A stretch of 64,000 nt of DNA. It comes from Mycobacterium sp. 1274761.0 (lineage in GTDB: Bacteria > Actinomycetota > Actinomycetes > Mycobacteriales > Mycobacteriaceae). Below, one piece after another: positions 47,790 through 57,647 of this stretch. Location of the stretch: assembly GCF_001668615.1 (NCBI RefSeq), contig NZ_LZMC01000002.1, positions 1-64,000 of the forward strand. The letters are read 5' to 3'. The notes under the pieces are model-generated. The model made no database searches. It was given only the letters and a program-made list of their open reading frames with translations, and was not told the DNA's origin. The position numbers were made by a program, and so were the translations under genes. Position 1 is the stretch's first letter. Every line of letters begins with the position of its first letter.

Positions 47790-48665
47790 TCAGAGGGCGA
47801 ATCCAGTGCCCGTGAGCTGCTCGGACAGCTCCCACAGGGCTTCGGCCTTTTTCGTGTCGCGCGCCAGTGGGCTTCGCGGCGCGGGCCTCGTCGGGCCCCA
47901 GATACCGAAGCGCGGGCCGACGAAGCTGTCGCCCGGCAGGTCGGCTGCCACCGCATAGAGCGTCTGGCGGGCGCCGAAGTCGGCGTCCGTGACCACCTTG
48001 TTGACGGTCTTGACCGCTCGGTCGCTGATCCGGTTGCCGGTGTGGCCTTGCAGGTTGGTGGCGGAGTATCCGGGGTGCGCGGAATGCGCCTTGACCGGCG
48101 ATCCGGCCGCGGTGAGGCGGCGCTGCAGTTCTTTGGAGAACAGCAGGTTGGCCAGCTTCGACTGCCCGTACGCGGGCCAGGCGAGATACGGGCGGGACTT
48201 CCAGTTGAGGTCCTTCAGGCTGATGTACCCGAACAGGTGCATGAGCGACGACACCGTCACCACGCGGTCGGTGATCTTCGGCAGCAGCTGGTTGGTCAGC
48301 GCGAAGTGTCCGAGGTGGTTGGTGCCGATCTGGCTTTCGAACCCGTCGACGGTTTGGGCGTAGGGCACCGCCATGATGCCTGCGTTGTTGACGAGTACAT
48401 CGATAGTGTCCGCCGGCCCGAAGCCGTCGGCGAACTCCCGCACCGACGCCAGGTCCTGCAGGTCGAGCTTGCGTACCTCGACGTCGCCGGTCATGCCCGC
48501 TGCCGCCTGGTCGCCCTTGGTCGTGTTGCGCACCGCCATGATCACCTTCGCGCCGACGCGTGCGAGCTCACGTGCGGTGACCTCGCCGAGGCCGCTGTTG
48601 GCTCCGGTGACGACGACGGTGCGTCCGGCGAACGAGGGCAGGTCGGCGGCGGTCCATCCACTCAT
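47790..48665 (-). CDS. Retinol-dehydrogenase-like SDR
   Basis: The 291-residue SDR has TGANSGLG, VNNAGIMAVP, NHLGHFALT, a catalytic Ser in VSSLMH and YGQSKLANLLF. The pattern matches the retinol dehydrogenase/WW-domain-oxidoreductase-like group common in mycobacteria. The substrate is unknown. It is inserted between lpqT and rplY (14 bp after lpqT), a position with no counterpart that I recall in M. tuberculosis. Confidence 0.88.
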   Translation of the reverse strand: MSGWTAADLPSFAGRTVVVTGANSGLGEVTARELARVGAKVIMAVRNTTKGDQAAAGMTGDVEVRKLDLQDLASVREFADGFGPADTIDVLVNNAGIMAVPYAQTVDGFESQIGTNHLGHFALTNQLLPKITDRVVTVSSLMHLFGYISLKDLNWKSRPYLAWPAYGQSKLANLLFSKELQRRLTAAGSPVKAHSAHPGYSATNLQGHTGNRISDRAVKTVNKVVTDADFGARQTLYAVAADLPGDSFVGPRFGIWGPTRPAPRSPLARDTKKAEALWELSEQLTGTGFAL

Positions 48666-48679
48666 GAGCGTTACCCTAA

Positions 48680-49354
48680 CTACTTCTTGGCGACGGTGAA
48701 CCCCGCGATGATCGCCTCGATGTCGGGCGCCTCGGCCTGTGCCTTGTCGGCGTAACCGGTCACGGTGAACTGAATGAGGTAGCGCTGGTTGCCCGGTGAC
48801 GAACCGGTCGCGATGACGACCCGGTTGTAGGTGTGCATCCGCTTGCCATTGAGGTCGTAGCTGCCCTCGATCATCGACGACGGAAAACCCTTGAAGTCCT
48901 TGGTGGAAGCGTTGAGCTGCTTGAAGTTCTGCGACAGTTCGGCGTCGGCGTTGGCGTGCTCGAGGGCCTTCTTCACATCGAAGTCGCCGCCGCTGAGCGC
49001 GAACACCAGCAACATCGCGGTCGGGTAGGTGTCGCCCTTGGCGATCATGCGCGTGCCCGGCGCGAACCTCGGATTGCTGTACTGCGACCAGCCTTTCGGC
49101 GTCGGCATCGTCACCGTGAGGTCGGTCAGCTTCTCGGGCGGGACGGGTTGGCCGACGATACCCGCGCTCTCCAGGTACTGCGCGATCGGAACCGGTGTCG
49201 TCGTCTCGGTGGGCTTGGCGCTGGTGGTGGCGGTCAGCACCGACGTGTAGTCAGGAGCCTTGGCGCCGCAGCCAGCCATGGCAACGGCGAGTACCGCGAG
49301 AGTCGCCGCAAGGCGGTTTGTTCTCCGCTCCTCGCGTGCGCGGGAACCCGTCAC
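48680..49354 (-). CDS. lpqT: Lipoprotein LpqT
   Basis: The 224-residue lipoprotein has a signal peptide with lipobox MAGC (VAVAMAGCGAKAP) and the LpqN/LpqT domain (VTMPTPKGWSQYSNPRF). It corresponds to Rv1016c, is anchored on the outer face of the membrane and has no firm function. The GTG start overlaps the stop of the ArsC-like gene (GTGA). It is related to the lipoprotein at 25371-26054. Confidence 0.92.
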   Translation of the reverse strand: MTGSRAREERRTNRLAATLAVLAVAMAGCGAKAPDYTSVLTATTSAKPTETTTPVPIAQYLESAGIVGQPVPPEKLTDLTVTMPTPKGWSQYSNPRFAPGTRMIAKGDTYPTAMLLVFALSGGDFDVKKALEHANADAELSQNFKQLNASTKDFKGFPSSMIEGSYDLNGKRMHTYNRVVIATGSSPGNQRYLIQFTVTGYADKAQAEAPDIEAIIAGFTVAKK

Positions 49355-49728
49355 AGAATCTCGCGGACGGAGTCGAGCGGTCTGGCCAGGCGGGTGCCTC
49401 TCGGGGTGACGACGAACGGGCGCTCGATCAGGATCGGATGCTGGACAAGCGCGTCGAGCAGCGCGTCGTCGTCGGCATCGTCGAGGTTGAGCTCGGCGTA
49501 GAGCGGCTCACGTTTACGCACCGCGGTACGCACGTCGATTCCGGCGTCGTTGATGAGCTTGACGAGCTCGTCGCGCGACGGCGGCGTCTTCAGGTACTGC
49601 ACGACGATGGGCTCGATGCCGTTGTCCCGCAACAACTCCAGGGTTTTACGGGAGGTGCTGCAGCGCGGATTGTGATAGATGACCGAATCAGTGTTGTCTG
49701 CTCTTCGGGCGAGCCGCTCGTCGCCCAC
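49351..49728 (-). CDS. arsC: ArsC/Spx-family thioredoxin-fold protein (arsenate reductase-like)
   Basis: The 125-residue protein has the glutaredoxin-coupled ArsC active site YHNPRCSTSRKTLELL, with nucleophilic Cys, and the conserved Arg cluster toward the C-terminus (LIERPFVVTPRGTRLARP). It could reduce arsenate, but close YffB-type relatives have other roles. The GTG start shares one base with the prs stop (TAGTG). No ars transporter or ArsR is nearby, which weakens an arsenic role. Confidence 0.85.
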   Translation of the reverse strand: MGDERLARRADNTDSVIYHNPRCSTSRKTLELLRDNGIEPIVVQYLKTPPSRDELVKLINDAGIDVRTAVRKREPLYAELNLDDADDDALLDALVQHPILIERPFVVTPRGTRLARPLDSVREIL

Positions 49729-50708
49729 TACGCGGACCCGTCGAAAAGCCCTGTCACCGAACCGTTTTCGAACACCGCGCGGATGGTGCTGGCCAGTAGC
49801 GGGGCAATGGACAACACGGTCAGCTGTGGGAACTGCTTCTCTTCGCCGATCGGCAGGGTGTTGGTGACGATCACCTCACGGGCGCCGCATTCGGCCAGCC
49901 GCTGCGGTGCGGGGTCGGACAGCACGCCGTGCGTGGCGGCGATGATGACGTCCTTCGCGCCGTCCTCGTGGAGCAGCTTGACCGCCCCGGCGATGGTGCC
50001 GCCGGTGTCGATCATGTCGTCGGTGAGGATGCAGGTCTTGCCCCGCACATCGCCGACCACGCGATTGGACTTCACCTGGTTGGGCACCAGCGGGTCGCGG
50101 GTCTTATGAATGAAGGCGAGTGGAACGCCGCCTAATGAGTCGGCCCACTTCTCGGCGACGCGCACGCGGCCGGAGTCCGGGGAAACCACGACCATGTCGT
50201 GGTCGGCGTAGTTCTCGGCGATGTAGCCGGTGAGCAGGTTCTGCGCCCGCATGTGGTCGACAGGGCCGTCGAAGAAGCCTTGGATCTGGTCGGTGTGCAG
50301 GTCGACGGTGAGAATGCGGTTGGCGCCGGCGGTCTCGAGCAGGTCGGCGACCAGCCGCGCGGAAATGGGCTCGCGGCCTCGGTGTTTCTTGTCCTGACGC
50401 GCATACGGGTAGAACGGCAGAATCGCGGTGATCCGCTTCGCGCTGCCGCGCTTGAGCGCGTCGATCATGATCAGCTGCTCCATCAGCCACTGGTTCAGTG
50501 GCGCCGGATGGCTTTGCAGCACGAACGCGTCACAGCCGCGGACCGATTCGTCGAAGCGCACGAAGATCTCGCCGTTGGCGAAGTCGCGGGCGGTCTGAGC
50601 GGTGACCGGGACGTCGAGTTCCTTGGCAACCTGTTCAGCCAGTTCGGGATGCGCGCGACCGGAGAACAACATCAGGTTCTTGCGGTTGTCGGTCCACTCG
50701 GTGCCCAC
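49728..50708 (-). CDS. prs: Ribose-phosphate pyrophosphokinase (PRPP synthetase)
   Basis: The 326-residue class I enzyme matches Rv1017c. ATP-binding region FDESVRG...SHP, flexible-loop and PPi motifs, and the ribose-5-phosphate loop LTDDMIDTGGTI are present. It makes PRPP for nucleotides, His, Trp and decaprenyl-phosphoryl-arabinose. It is in the glmU-prs-arsC-lpqT operon, 93 bp after glmU. Confidence 0.97.
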   Translation of the reverse strand: MGTEWTDNRKNLMLFSGRAHPELAEQVAKELDVPVTAQTARDFANGEIFVRFDESVRGCDAFVLQSHPAPLNQWLMEQLIMIDALKRGSAKRITAILPFYPYARQDKKHRGREPISARLVADLLETAGANRILTVDLHTDQIQGFFDGPVDHMRAQNLLTGYIAENYADHDMVVVSPDSGRVRVAEKWADSLGGVPLAFIHKTRDPLVPNQVKSNRVVGDVRGKTCILTDDMIDTGGTIAGAVKLLHEDGAKDVIIAATHGVLSDPAPQRLAECGAREVIVTNTLPIGEEKQFPQLTVLSIAPLLASTIRAVFENGSVTGLFDGSA

Positions 50709-50801
50709 AGTGTGCCCTTGCCATTCGGGGTTCGATATCGGCCTAATCGTACGTATCTCAGCTGTACGTTCGTGACCGGGTTGCCAGAACGGGAACGGAA
50801 T

Positions 50802-52289
50802 TCAACCGGCTGACGTCGATTTGTCGTCGTCGGGGCCGGTGTCTTCGCTAGCCTGATTGGCCCTGCGTGCGGCCTCCGCGGCCTTCGAGCCGGGGCGCTT
50901 TCGTTCCACCCAGCCCTCGATGTTGCGCTGCGCGCCACCCGATACGGCCAGCGCACCCGGCGGCACGTCGTGGCGCACGACGGTCCCCGCGCCGGTGTAC
51001 GCGCCGTCGCCCACCGTGACCGGCGCGACGAACATCGTGTCGGAGCCGGTGCGCACGTGTGAGCCGATCGTGGTGCGGTTCTTGTTCTCGCCGTCGTAGT
51101 TGACGAAGACGCTCGAGGCGCCGATATTGCTGTGCTCGCCGATGTCGGCGTCGCCGACGTAGGTCAGGTGCGGCACCTTGGTGCCGGTGCCGAGCGTGGC
51201 GTTCTTCGTCTCGACGAACGCCCCCAGCTTCCCGACGTCGCCGAGCACTGTGCCGGGCCGCAGATAGGTGAACGGGCCCACCGTCGCGCCGTCACCGATG
51301 ACCGATGCCGAGCCGTGGGTGCGCACCACCGTGGCGGCATCGCCGACGGTCACGTCGGTCAGCGTGGTCTCGGGCCCGATCTCGCAGCGACCGCCGATGC
51401 GGGTCGTGCCGAGCAGCTGGGTGCCGGGCCGGATGACGGTGTCGCGGCCGATGGTCACGTCGACGTCGATCCATGCGCTGGCTGGGTCGATGACGGTGAC
51501 GCCCGCCCGTTGGTGGGCGGCGACGATGCGGCGGTTCAGCTCCGCGGCCAGCTCAGACAGCTGAACCCGGTCGTTGATGCCCGCGACCAGCGCGGCGTCG
51601 TCGACGTGTTGGGCCCGCACGACGCGGCCATCCTGGCGGATGATCTCGATCGCGTCGGTGAGGTAGAGCTCCTGCTGCGCGTTGTGCGGCTTCAGACGGG
51701 TGAGCGCCGAGCACAGCACCTCGATATCGAACGCGTAGACGCCGGCGTTGACCTCGGTGATGGCCCGCTGCGAGCGGGTCGCGTCGGCTTCCTCGACGAT
51801 CCCGATGACCTCGCCGTCCTGGGTGCGCAGGATCCGGCCGTACCCCGTCGGGTCGTTCAGCGTGGTGGTCAGCACCGTTGCCGCGGCGGTTTCGGCGCCG
51901 TGGGTCGCGATCAGCTCGGCGAGTGTGTCGGCATCCAACAGCGGAACGTCGCCGGAGGTCACCACGACCGTGCCCGTAAAGCCGTCGGGCAGGACCGACA
52001 GGCCACAGCCCACCGCGTGCCCGGTGCCGTGCTGTTCTTCCTGGAGGGCGATATCGATCGGCCTGCCGAGGGTGTCGGCCAGTTCGGCGACCGCAGGGGT
52101 GATGCGATCGCGGTCGTGGCCCAGCACCACGACGAGGTACTGCGGGGCGGCCTTGGCGATGGAATGCAGGACGTGGGCGAGCATGCTGCGGCCCGCCAGC
52201 GGGTGCAGCACCTTCGGGATGTCGGAACGCATGCGGGTGCCCGCGCCGGCCGCCAGCACGATGACTGCGGCTTCGGTCTTGGGGGTCAC
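50802..52289 (-). CDS. glmU: Bifunctional GlcNAc-1-P uridyltransferase/GlcN-1-P acetyltransferase
   Basis: The 495-residue protein matches Rv1018c in length. The N-terminal pyrophosphorylase domain has [19 protein letters not shown] and the C-terminal half is a left-handed beta helix of hexapeptide repeats with the acetyltransferase site ([10 protein letters not shown]). It makes UDP-GlcNAc for peptidoglycan. GTG 52289 follows AGGAGGA. A short, charged C-terminal tail (~30 residues) is typical of mycobacterial GlmU. A tRNA gene lies just upstream on the same strand. Confidence 0.97.
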   Translation of the reverse strand: MTPKTEAAVIVLAAGAGTRMRSDIPKVLHPLAGRSMLAHVLHSIAKAAPQYLVVVLGHDRDRITPAVAELADTLGRPIDIALQEEQHGTGHAVGCGLSVLPDGFTGTVVVTSGDVPLLDADTLAELIATHGAETAAATVLTTTLNDPTGYGRILRTQDGEVIGIVEEADATRSQRAITEVNAGVYAFDIEVLCSALTRLKPHNAQQELYLTDAIEIIRQDGRVVRAQHVDDAALVAGINDRVQLSELAAELNRRIVAAHQRAGVTVIDPASAWIDVDVTIGRDTVIRPGTQLLGTTRIGGRCEIGPETTLTDVTVGDAATVVRTHGSASVIGDGATVGPFTYLRPGTVLGDVGKLGAFVETKNATLGTGTKVPHLTYVGDADIGEHSNIGASSVFVNYDGENKNRTTIGSHVRTGSDTMFVAPVTVGDGAYTGAGTVVRHDVPPGALAVSGGAQRNIEGWVERKRPGSKAAEAARRANQASEDTGPDDDKSTSAG

Positions 52290-52319
52290 CGAGTCCTCCT
52301 GCCTGTCGAGACAAGCTCG

Positions 52320-52391
52320 CTCCGTCGCCAGGACTCGAACCTGAACTATCTGAACCAAAATCAGAGGTGCTGCCGATTACACCACGACGGA
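52320..52391 (-). tRNA. glnU: tRNA-Gln (anticodon TTG)
   Basis: On the minus strand the acceptor arms TCCGTCG/CGACGGA pair perfectly, the anticodon stem TCTGA/TCAGA encloses TTTTGGT with anticodon TTG, and the T-arm contains GGTTCGAGTCC. The discriminator base is G (52320). CCA is not encoded. The gene sits 30 bp upstream of glmU and may share a transcript with it. Confidence 0.95.
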
Positions 52392-52435
52392 CTGATCAAC
52401 CCGTGATGGTAGTCCAACCAATTACCCTGGCTGGT

Positions 52436-53080
52436 GTGGCAGTACCGGAGAAGGAACTGCGTGCACCCCGCGCCCGGATGACCGGTGCCGAGCGGCGTCA
52501 CCAGCTCATCGACATCGCCCGCACCCTGTTCGCCCAGCGCGGATATGAGGGCACTGCGATCGAGGAAATCGCCCAGCGCGCCAACGTGTCCAAACCCGTC
52601 GTCTACGAACATTTCGGCGGTAAGGAAGGCCTGTACGCAGTGGTGGTCGACCGCGAGATGTCGGCTCTGCTGGACGGCATCACGTCGTCACTGACCCGCA
52701 CCACGAACAACCGGTCGCGGCTGCGCATCGAGCGCGTCGCGCTTGCGCTGCTGACCTATGTCGACGAGCGCACCGACGGGTTTCGCATCCTCATCCGCGA
52801 CTCGCCCGCGGCCATCACATCCGGCACGTATTCGACGTTGCTCAACGAGGCCGTCAACCAAGTGTCGTCGATCCTGGCAGGCGACTTCGAGCGCCGCGGT
52901 CTGGACCCCACGATGGCGCCGCTGTACGCGCAGGCGCTCGTCGGGTCGGTGTCGATGACCGCGCAGTGGTGGCTCGATGTGCGTGAGCCGAAGAAGGAAG
53001 TCGTCGCCGCGCATCTGGTGAACCTGTGCTGGAACGGGCTGATGCATCTCGAGGACGACCCGCAACTGCTCGACGAGTAG
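52436..53080 (+). CDS. TetR-family regulator (Rv1019-like)
   Basis: The 214-residue protein (GTG at 52436) has an N-terminal helix-turn-helix, GTAIEEIAQRANVSKPVVYE, and a C-terminal domain very close to Rv1019 (SVSMTAQWWLDVREPKKEVV). Known data describe Rv1019 as an autorepressor that also affects mfd and mazG expression; it lies just upstream of mfd here too. A TACCCT hexamer (52423-52428) eight bases before the GTG suggests leaderless expression. Met at 52478 is an alternative start. Confidence 0.92.
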   Translation: MAVPEKELRAPRARMTGAERRHQLIDIARTLFAQRGYEGTAIEEIAQRANVSKPVVYEHFGGKEGLYAVVVDREMSALLDGITSSLTRTTNNRSRLRIERVALALLTYVDERTDGFRILIRDSPAAITSGTYSTLLNEAVNQVSSILAGDFERRGLDPTMAPLYAQALVGSVSMTAQWWLDVREPKKEVVAAHLVNLCWNGLMHLEDDPQLLDE

Positions 53081-53154
53081 TGATTTCGGCGTGAATACCC
53101 GCGCCCACCGCGGGGAATCACGCCCAAATCGCAAGTGCCTAGGATGGACTCATC

Positions 53155-56100
53155 ATGACCGCATCGGGGACCGCTCGTGTCCAAACCCCGATCGCGGGGC
53201 TCGTTGACCTGGCGCTGCGCGACCCCTGCCTGCAGGACGTCGCGAGCCGCGCCGCCGACAGACCCGCCGATCTCGCCCTTATCGGACCCGCCAGCGCCAG
53301 GCTGTTCGCCGCCTGTGCGCTGGCCGCCGCCGGCGGCGCCGGCAGTCTGGCAGATGCCGGGCCGCTGCTGGTGGTCACCGCCACCGGCCGCGAGGCCGAC
53401 GACCTGACCGCCGAACTGCGCGGTGTCTTCGGCGATTCGGCGGCGCTGTTCCCGTCCTGGGAAACGCTGCCGCACGAACGGCTTTCTCCCGGTGTGGAGA
53501 CCGTCGGCGCGCGCATGTTGGTGCTGCGGCGGCTGGCCAATCCCGACGATGCCCGGCTTGGGCCGCCGCTGCGGGTCATCGTCACCACCGTGCGCTCGCT
53601 GGTGCAGCCGATGGCCCCCGACTTGGCCGATATCGAGCCCGTCACTCTGACGCTCGGCGAGGAGGCAGACTTCGACGCCGTAGTGCACCGGCTGGCGGAG
53701 CTGGCGTACACCCGCGTCGACATGGTCGGCAAGCGAGGCGAGTTCGCGGTTCGCGGCGGCATCCTCGACCTGTTCCCGCCCACCGCCGAGCACCCGGTCC
53801 GGGTTGAGTTCTGGGGCGACGAGGTCTCCGAGATGCGGATGTTCGCCGTGGCCGACCAGCGCTCGATCCCCGACATCGATGTCGAATTCGTGATCGCGGT
53901 GCCCTGCCGCGAACTGCTGCTGACCGACGACGTGCGGGTCCGCGCGTCCGAGCTGTCGGCCGAGCATCCGCGGACCGGCAACGAGGTGCCCGGCAGCGTG
54001 CCCGACATGCTCGCCAAGCTCGGCGAGGGCATTCCCGTCGACGGCATGGAGGCCCTACTTCCGCTGCTGCGTCCGACCGAGCTGTCTCGACTCAGCGAGC
54101 ACCTGCCTGCGCAGACGCCGCTGCTGATCTGCGACCCGGAGAAGATCCGCACCCGCGCCGCCGACCTCATCAAGACCGGCCGTGAATTTCTCGAGGCGTC
54201 GTGGTCGACGGCGGCGGTCGGCGGTGACGCGCCCATCGACCTCGAGGCACTCGGCGCGTCGGGCTATCTGGAGCTCGATGACGTCATCGCGGGCGCCCGC
54301 AGGGGCGGTCACCCGTGGTGGACGCTGTCGCAGCTGAGCGCCGAGGACGCCGTCGAACTCGACATCCGGCCTGCGCCGTCGGCGCGCGGCCAGCAGTCCA
54401 GCGTCGAAGAGATCTTCGCCATGCTGCGCGCGCATGTCGCCACCGGCGGCACCGCAGCCGTCGTCACCCCCGGCACCGGCACCGCGCACCGCGTCTGCGA
54501 GCAGCTGGCCGATGCCGACACGCCCGCGTCCATGCTCCAGGAGGGCGAGCAGCCCAAACCCGGCGTCGTGGGCGTGCTCAAAGGGCCGCTGCACGACGGC
54601 GTGGTGCTGCCGGGCGCCAACCTCGTCGTGATCACCGAGACGGATCTGACCGGCAACCGTGTTACCGCCCCGGAGGGCAAGCGGCTGGCCGCTAAGCGCC
54701 GCAACGTCGTCGACCCGCTCGCGCTGACGGCCGGGGACCTCGTCGTGCACGACCAGCACGGCATCGGACGCTTCGTCGAGATGGTCGAGCGCACCGTGGG
54801 CGGTGCGCGCCGCGAGTATCTGGTGCTCGAGTACGCGTCGAGCAAGAAAGGGGCGGCAGGCGGGAAAAATACGGACAAGCTGTTCGTGCCGATGGACTCG
54901 CTGGACCAGCTGTCGCGCTACGTCGGCGGGGAAGCGCCCACGCTGAGCAAGCTGGGCGGCAGCGACTGGACCAACACCAAAACCAGGGCGCGCAAGGCAG
55001 TACGCGAGATCGCCAGCGAGCTGGTGTCGCTGTACGCCAAACGCCAAGCGTCGCCCGGGCACGCATTCGGGCCCGACACCCCGTGGCAGGCCGAGATGGA
55101 GGACGCGTTCGGGTTCACCGAGACGATGGACCAGCTGACCGCCATCACCGAGGTCAAGGCCGACATGGAAAAGCCGATCCCGATGGACCGGGTGATCTGC
55201 GGCGACGTCGGTTACGGCAAGACCGAGATCGCCGTGCGCGCGGCGTTCAAGGCGGTGCAGGACGGCAAGCAGGTTGCGGTGCTGGTGCCGACGACGCTGT
55301 TGGCCGACCAACATCTGCAGACGTTCAGCGAACGGATGGCCGGGTTTCCCGTCACGGTCAAAGGTCTGTCCAGGTTCACCGATCCCACCGAGTCGCGCGC
55401 GGTGCTCGAGGGCATGAAGGACGGCTCGGTCGACATCGTCATCGGCACCCACCGGCTGATCCAGACCGGGGTGACGTGGAAAGATCTCGGCCTGGTCATC
55501 GTCGACGAGGAGCAGCGCTTCGGCGTCGAACACAAGGAGCACATCAAGTCGATGCGCACCCACGTCGACGTGCTGACGATGAGCGCGACGCCGATCCCGC
55601 GCACGCTCGAGATGAGCCTGGCCGGCATTCGCGAGATGTCGACGATTCTCACCCCACCCGAAGAGCGCTATCCGGTGCTGACTTACGTCGGCCCGCACAG
55701 CGACAAGCAGATCGCCGCCGCGCTGCGCCGCGAGCTGCTGCGCGACGGGCAAGCGTTCTACATCCACAACCGCGTGCGCACGATCGACCAGGCGGCGGCG
55801 CGACTACGGGCGCTGGTGCCCGAGGCGCGCGTGGTCGTCGCTCACGGCCAGATGCCCGAGGAACAGCTGGAACGCACGGTCGAGGGCTTCTGGAACCGCG
55901 AGTACGACGTCTTGGTCTGCACGACGATCGTCGAGACCGGTCTGGACATTTCGAACGCCAACACGTTGATCGTCGAACGCGCTGACACCTTCGGGCTCTC
56001 GCAGCTGCATCAGCTGCGCGGCAGGGTGGGCCGCAGCCGTGAGCGCGGCTACGCGTATTTCATGTATCCGCCCGAGGTTCCGCTGACCGAGACGGCCTAC

Positions 56101-56829
56101 GACCGGCTGGCAACGATCGCTCAGAACAACGAACTCGGCGCGGGCATGGCCGTGGCGATGAAGGACCTGGAGATCCGAGGCGCAGGCAACGTGCTCGGCG
56201 TCGAACAGTCCGGCCACGTCGCCGGTGTCGGGTTCGACCTGTACGTACGGCTGGTCGGTGAGGCCGTCGAGGCATACCGTGCAGCCGCCGATGGGAAAGC
56301 CGTTGCCACTGCACCTGAACCGAAAGATGTGCGGATCGACCTGCCGGTCGACGCTCATCTGCCGCCGGACTACATCGCCAGCGATCGGCTGCGGCTCGAG
56401 GGATATCGGCGGCTGGCCTCGGCCGCCGACCAGGACGGTGTCAGTGCGGTTGTCGATGAACTCGTCGACAGGTACGGCCCTTTGCCCGAACCCGCGCAGC
56501 GTCTGGTGTCAGTCGCCCGGCTGCGGTTGCTGGCGCGTGAGTACGGCATCACTGAGATCAGCGCCCCGTCGGAGTCGATGCTGCGGCTGTCGCCGTTGAC
56601 GCTGTTGGACTCCCAGCAGCTGCGGCTGAAGCGTATGTACCCGAGTGCGGGGTATCGGGCGACGACGTCGACGGTGCAGGTGCCGATTCCGCGCACCGGC
56701 GGCGAGGTAGGCGCGCCACGTCTTCGTGATCTTGAGCTTGTGCAAATGGTCGCCGATTTGATCTTGGCTTTGAATGGAAAACCGCAAGGCAGTGTCGATA
56801 TCACCGCGAAGGTAAATTTCTCTGCCTAA
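53155..56829 (+). CDS. mfd: Transcription-repair coupling factor Mfd
   Basis: The 1224-residue protein has all Mfd parts in order: UvrB-homologous N-terminal region (residues ~30-400), RNA-polymerase-interacting CarD-like domain ([20 protein letters not shown], ~520-600), helicase domain with Walker [10 protein letters not shown] (683 onward) and Walker B DEEQ (784-787), and a C-terminal TRCF domain. It removes stalled RNA polymerase at lesions and recruits UvrA. It is 74 bp downstream of the TetR gene. Confidence 0.97.
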   Translation: MTASGTARVQTPIAGLVDLALRDPCLQDVASRAADRPADLALIGPASARLFAACALAAAGGAGSLADAGPLLVVTATGREADDLTAELRGVFGDSAALFPSWETLPHERLSPGVETVGARMLVLRRLANPDDARLGPPLRVIVTTVRSLVQPMAPDLADIEPVTLTLGEEADFDAVVHRLAELAYTRVDMVGKRGEFAVRGGILDLFPPTAEHPVRVEFWGDEVSEMRMFAVADQRSIPDIDVEFVIAVPCRELLLTDDVRVRASELSAEHPRTGNEVPGSVPDMLAKLGEGIPVDGMEALLPLLRPTELSRLSEHLPAQTPLLICDPEKIRTRAADLIKTGREFLEASWSTAAVGGDAPIDLEALGASGYLELDDVIAGARRGGHPWWTLSQLSAEDAVELDIRPAPSARGQQSSVEEIFAMLRAHVATGGTAAVVTPGTGTAHRVCEQLADADTPASMLQEGEQPKPGVVGVLKGPLHDGVVLPGANLVVITETDLTGNRVTAPEGKRLAAKRRNVVDPLALTAGDLVVHDQHGIGRFVEMVERTVGGARREYLVLEYASSKKGAAGGKNTDKLFVPMDSLDQLSRYVGGEAPTLSKLGGSDWTNTKTRARKAVREIASELVSLYAKRQASPGHAFGPDTPWQAEMEDAFGFTETMDQLTAITEVKADMEKPIPMDRVICGDVGYGKTEIAVRAAFKAVQDGKQVAVLVPTTLLADQHLQTFSERMAGFPVTVKGLSRFTDPTESRAVLEGMKDGSVDIVIGTHRLIQTGVTWKDLGLVIVDEEQRFGVEHKEHIKSMRTHVDVLTMSATPIPRTLEMSLAGIREMSTILTPPEERYPVLTYVGPHSDKQIAAALRRELLRDGQAFYIHNRVRTIDQAAARLRALVPEARVVVAHGQMPEEQLERTVEGFWNREYDVLVCTTIVETGLDISNANTLIVERADTFGLSQLHQLRGRVGRSRERGYAYFMYPPEVPLTETAYDRLATIAQNNELGAGMAVAMKDLEIRGAGNVLGVEQSGHVAGVGFDLYVRLVGEAVEAYRAAADGKAVATAPEPKDVRIDLPVDAHLPPDYIASDRLRLEGYRRLASAADQDGVSAVVDELVDRYGPLPEPAQRLVSVARLRLLAREYGITEISAPSESMLRLSPLTLLDSQQLRLKRMYPSAGYRATTSTVQVPIPRTGGEVGAPRLRDLELVQMVADLILALNGKPQGSVDITAKVNFSA

Positions 56830-57063
56830 TTGCTGGTTATCGCAATTTCTCCAGGTCTATTCGGCACGAATTCCGCGGCGCTGTTAACGCAGCCGATCGG
56901 CGATGCGAAATACTTAGGTGGGGGGTCGAGATATTGCGATGTCGTCTAAACAAGGGGCGGCGGGATCGTCATAGGAGCGATCGAGCAATGTCCTAAACCG
57001 AACATCATGCGACGCCGCAGTTCGTTGGCGTGCGTTGCGATGACGCAAGGCGAAGGAGTGAAG

Positions 57064-57513
57064 ATGGACATCAAGAAGCTCGCAGTAACCACCACAATGG
57101 CCGGCGCGCTGGGACTCGGTGCGGTTGGCCTGAGCGCTGGTATCGCGCATGCCGATCAGTTTGTGCCGAATCCGCCCAGCATTCCGGTTCCGGCCGTGCC
57201 GCAGGTGAATGTGCCTGATGTGGATTTTCCGCAGGTGAATATGCCGGATATCGATGGCCCTGATGTGAACCTCCCGGATGTGGAGTTTCCGGATGTGGAG
57301 TTTCCGGAGGTAGACAATTTCTTCCGGCTGCCGATTGGCCACATTCCGCCCGGGCAATTGATGCACGCGCGGGAGATCAACGGGATCGCGAATCCGTTCT
57401 TCGGAATTCCGCCCGGGCAGCTGAAGAAGCTGGCCAAGGTGGGAGAGCTGGATAACCCGTTCTTCGAGGAGCGGCCCGGTCACTGGGACATCCCCGACGA
57501 CTGGCAGTCCTAA
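57064..57513 (+). CDS. Exported protein with 8 pentapeptide and 2 PPGQL/NPFF repeats
   Basis: The 149-residue protein has a Sec signal peptide (MDIKKLAVTTTMAGALGLGA, cleavage after AHA near residue 30) and a Pro-rich start. Residues 46-85 are eight tandem pentapeptides of pattern P-[DQE]-[VI]-[NDE]-x. Residues 95-136 are two tandem 21-residue units, each PPGQL-x10-NPFF-x2, then RPGHWDIPDDW. There is no Cys. ATG 57064 follows GGAGTGAAG. I recognise no named family. The regular repeat suggests an extended or beta-solenoid-like structure at the cell surface. The 234-bp upstream gap holds its promoter region, without a clear motif. Confidence 0.82.
   Translation: MDIKKLAVTTTMAGALGLGAVGLSAGIAHADQFVPNPPSIPVPAVPQVNVPDVDFPQVNMPDIDGPDVNLPDVEFPDVEFPEVDNFFRLPIGHIPPGQLMHAREINGIANPFFGIPPGQLKKLAKVGELDNPFFEERPGHWDIPDDWQS
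57199..57318 (+). repeat. 15-bp tandem coding repeats (8 units)
   Basis: These encode the pentapeptides PQVNV, PDVDF, PQVNM, PDIDG, PDVNL, PDVEF, PDVEF and PEVDN. The sixth and seventh units are identical at the DNA level (CCGGATGTGGAGTTT), pointing to a recent duplication. Confidence 0.85.
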
Positions 57514-57647
57514 GTCACACGCGTGACACGGTGGCCGCCTTGCCTCTGGGCAGGGCGGCCATCGCCGTCTGCGGCCGCGCGTCGAGGTCCGATGTGTTGG
57601 TATAACCGAGGCCAGCGGTCTCATCGAAACGCGAGGGGGTGCAGCCC

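Noticed and set aside
49351-49728. Arsenic-resistance operon
   Set aside because: Only an ArsC-like gene is present, inside a housekeeping operon, with no ArsR, arsenite pump or other ars gene.
57199-57318. CRISPR-like or minisatellite array
   Set aside because: The 15-bp repeats are in frame inside an exported protein, with no spacers and no cas genes.
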